A stretch of DNA of 64,000 bases from Malus domestica (lineage: Eukaryota; Streptophyta; Magnoliopsida; Rosales; Rosaceae): NCBI RefSeq assembly GCF_042453785.1, contig NC_091662.1:811001-875000 (forward strand). The letters run 5' to 3'. Made by a program: the position numbers and the translations under genes. The notes under the pieces are model-generated. The model did no database searches and was not told the origin of the DNA. It saw nothing but the letters and a program-made list of their open reading frames with translations. This document shows positions 60,891 through 64,000 of this stretch, piece after piece; position 1 is the first letter of the stretch, and each line of letters begins with the position of its first letter.

Positions 60891-63250
60891 TCAAATTGTT
60901 GAATTGTTTGGCCTGACATTAACGGAGTCGTCAGCTTCAGGATATTCTTCCGGCATTATCCTCTTCCAGAACCAGTGCCTTCTCCACATCAGTATCATCT
61001 CTTCGATCGGAATCCCCTTGGTTTCGGGAAGAAACAGGTAAACAAACACGCTCATGATAGTAATCCATCCCGCGAAGAAGAGGAAGATCCCGAATTTGAG
61101 CGCGCACAGGAGGGAGAGAAACGACTGGGCGATGATGAAAGTGAACAGAAGGTTCACAGACACTGTAATGCTCTGTCCAGCTGATCGGGTTTCTAGAGGG
61201 AAGATCTCGCTCGGCACTGTCCACCCGAGAGGACCCCATGAATACCCGAAAGCTATCACGAAGAGGCAAATCACGGCCACCACCAGTACTGAGAATCCTT
61301 TCGACAGTTCTTGATTGTCCCCGAACTTGAACCCCAAGACTAGCGCGACTACGACCTGTTTCGCGTTGAAGAAGAGAGTACTAAGCGTTTAAGCGTCTTT
61401 AGAACTTTCAATTAGTTTTTCTAATTGAATTGTAATGAAGTTTACCTGGCATACAATCATTTGTATTCCACCAGTAATGAGCAGAACTCTTCGTCCCAGT
61501 TTGTCAACTGCTGCGATGGATATCAGCGTAGACGTGACAAGAACTGCTCCGGTCAAAGCAGAGGAGTACAGAGCAGCATTTCCTCCGAACCCCATACTTT
61601 GAAACAACACGGGAGCGTAGAACAGAATCGAATTTATCCCCGTGAGGATCTGGAACGTCGGCATGAAGATTGCCATAACGAGCTGAGGCCTGTTCCTTCG
61701 CTCGAGGATGTTTCTGAACGGGTGCTTTATTGCATTGGCAAACTCGCTTGCATCCATCATGTCCTGAAACTCTGCGCTGACATTTTTGGTTCCTCTAATT
61801 CTCTCCAAAACTTTTCTTCCTTCTTCTTTACATCCTCGTTCGATCAAGCTATTTGGTGTCTCGGGTAGAAATATTCCTCCGACTGTCATTACCGCAGCTG
61901 GTACTAGAGCCAGCCCTAGCGAGAGCCTCCACCCCCATGGCTCGAGTTTTTGAGTCCCGTAGTTTATCATGTTGGCTGTGAAGATCCCAAGCGTGGTTGC
62001 TAACTGAAACATCATGTTTAAGGCTCCTCGAAGATGCGTTGGCGCTATTTCTGAAAGATATAGCGGAATGGCCTTCAAGACAAACAAGCAAGCAGAAGAA
62101 ATCAGTTTTATACGAACATTTTGTTGACAGAAGTAAGTCATTGGTTGTGTGAATTAGTTACCTGATTTCCAAATCCGATACCAACGCCAAGCATGATCCG
62201 ACCTAAGAGAAGCATGGCCAAATTCTCAGCTGAAGCGTTTAGAGTTGCTCCAACGAGGAAACTGACTCCGCCACAGATTATACTTCCTCGGCGTCCATAA
62301 TTTCTTGTGACCGGAGAAGCCACAAAAGATGCAACTAAACCGGCGAGGTACAGCGAAGAGGTAAACGCTGCAAGACCCTGGTTATCATACTTGCAGTAGT
62401 TGTTTTCCCGGGCATGCGTCTTGTTTTTGTACACTGTCTTGAAGAATTTCTTAAGAAATCCGTCCATCGACGTAACCCCGCCTAATGAAAGTTAAAACCA
62501 AACATTTAGAAGAGATTCTTCAGTAAGATTTCTGCTTCCATATTTCACACACATACAAGCACGATCATACATGTTACCGATTTTATGGCCGTCCGAAAAC
62601 TTCCCTACAACGGTGATGACACTGTGGCGGTATTCCAGACTATATTGTGATCGTACCTCAAATCAATCACACAGCTATGTGGGAAAGTTAAAAACATGTG
62701 GCAATATGTGATTGACTTGAGATACCGTCACAATATCATCCTGACATTTGTAAGTTACAATAAGAATGTGTTCTCCTTTTACTTTTTTTTTAAGAAAAGA
62801 AACTTAAGTGCAACTAGTTGTATATCCTTTTTTTGTGCATATCTCTCTCCTCGACCCTTCTTCTCAACCGTGAGGAGAGAGATAAGCACAAGGAGATATA
62901 CACCCTGTTGCACCTATATTTTTTGTCCATTTTCAGCTACCCAAAATTTATGATACCATGTAAGAAAGCTGAACTTTTCACCACTAACTTTGCTTACATG
63001 TCATCATTCCCTAATTCTTTCCTTGTACGGCTCGGTAGATTACCTCATGAAACCCTGAAAAAGGCAAAGACCAAAGAGCTAGCCAACAAAAAGGTGAAAG
63101 GTTACCTGAAATTCCGATATCATAACCGAAAAGAGAGCCGCCTACGGCGGCAACAATGCAGGCAACGATGACATAAGGGGTGAGCCTCCCTTGGTACTGC
63201 TGTGCCCTCTCCTTGGCCACGCCGGTCGGCGCGAACGACCCTCCCGCCAT
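60891..63250 (-). CDS. Sugar transport protein, STP7-like
   Basis: Plasma-membrane monosaccharide/H+ symporter of the MFS (STP family). Exons on the minus strand: 63250-63106, 62481-62162, 62072-61446, 61355-60891; 518 aa (AtSTP7 513). Start [20 protein letters not shown] is close to STP7. Family motifs: [109 protein letters not shown] and [11 protein letters not shown]; twelve membrane spans can be drawn. Cell-wall pentoses are a possible substrate by analogy to STP7. Complete. Intron 1 contains a hairpin at 62642-62735. Confidence 0.94.
62642..62735. repeat. Stem-loop (foldback) in STP intron 1
   Basis: ATATTGTGATCGTACCTCAA and TTGAGATACCGTCACAATAT are inverted copies with about 29-bp arms (AATCAATCACA/TGTGATTGACT inside) and a loop of about 35 nt. 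Likely a tiny MITE. Confidence 0.7.
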
Positions 63251-64000
63251 TTCCAAGCAGAGAGGAGATAGCTCCTGCTACGACACAGAAGAAAGAGAGA
63301 GAGAGAGAAAAAAAAAAAAAAAACTCTCAACTTTCTGGGAAAGGAGGAGGATCTAACCTTAAATTTATTCTCACTTTGTTTCTTTGCAATGTGAAGTTGG
63401 TGACATATCTAACCTTAAATTTATCTTTGAAACCACGATATTATACATTAGTTTAATCTAAATTATAAAAAGGAGATTTAATCCATATTATGGATCCTCC
63501 TTGTACTGCTGTGCTCTCTCTCTGTTTAGATTATTTTTTCTTGAGCGGTCTAAATTTTCGAATATGTCAATTTCAAACACAGAGATCCAACGAGGATTTT
63601 GACTGATAAATTCATATCAACCAAGCTGAAACTTGATCAGATAGAGACAGGTCCCCCTTCACGTTTATGATGAGTCAATAATGTCCATGCTTTCTTTTGT
63701 TGATTTGCAATTTTCCACTTGAACTGACTTTGTTGCATGTTTTTGGTTTCATATTTGGTGCAGGTTCTCAAATATTGTCTTCTTTGTTTGGAATTTGGTT
63801 GTACTAAAGTATGATGCTTTGGATTACACGTAACGCATGAAAAAGGAAAAAATAAGAAAGATGACAGAGGGCATTTTTTTGGATGGTGGAGCGCGATCAC
63901 GTCGTATAGCCAGTTCATATGTTACATAATAGGTATATTTAGTGATACACTAATACTGTAGCAGTGTGCTTTCTTTACTTTTTAAGGGTTCTAATGCGGT
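63251..64000. other. 5' flank of STP gene
   Basis: Contains a (GA)n(A)n tract at 63295-63320 in the probable 5' leader and a 23-bp block (GTGACATATCTAACCTTAAATTTATCT) that repeats AACCTTAAATTTAT at 63355 and 63410. No gene seen. Confidence 0.6.

Overview
The window is plant nuclear DNA from a eudicot. The genes are intron-rich with GT-AG splice sites, the intergenic DNA is AT-rich, and it is full of MITEs and other non-autonomous transposons. Several repeat families resemble those I know from apple and pear, so a Rosaceae genome is likely, but that is inference. All exon models were read by eye from splice sites, reading frame and family knowledge.

Region 1 (1-13.9 kb) is a GH18 cluster. It holds an apparently active class V chitinase (+), a seven-exon chitinase-related receptor-like kinase (+; here GH18-RLK A), its near-identical inverted partner (-; GH18-RLK C), and between them the relics of at least one more copy. 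The RLK ectodomains have lost the catalytic glutamate. All three intact genes share the same phase-1 splice junction at the end of the GH18 domain: the chitinase splices to a 20-nt terminal exon, the RLKs splice to a transmembrane exon and then kinase exons. Region 2 (14-20 kb) is a 5.8-kb insertion that split an older MITE. A second element with Harbinger-like ends is nested inside it.

Region 3 (20-28 kb) holds ribosomal protein eL39 with classical site II and telo-box promoter motifs, and a complete 13-exon plasma-membrane H+-ATPase. Region 4 (28-34 kb) is a tandem duplication of a small multi-pass membrane-protein gene; one copy carries a MULE-type insertion whose empty site is preserved in the other.

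Region 5 (34-49 kb) is gene-dense: a WDR76/CMR1-type WD40 gene (+), a plastid-type FAD-dependent oxidoreductase (-), replication helicase subunit MCM5 (-) and a MOL1-like LRR receptor pseudokinase (-). WDR76 and MCM5 both carry paired E2F-type motifs just upstream.

Region 6 (49-64 kb) is repeat-rich. It has a hAT-type element that captured a host gene fragment and a long-TIR MULE-like element. Its genes are a bS6-family organellar ribosomal protein (-), a PNRC-like proline-motif protein (+) and an STP7-like hexose transporter (-). No tRNA, rRNA, CRISPR or prokaryotic feature was seen.
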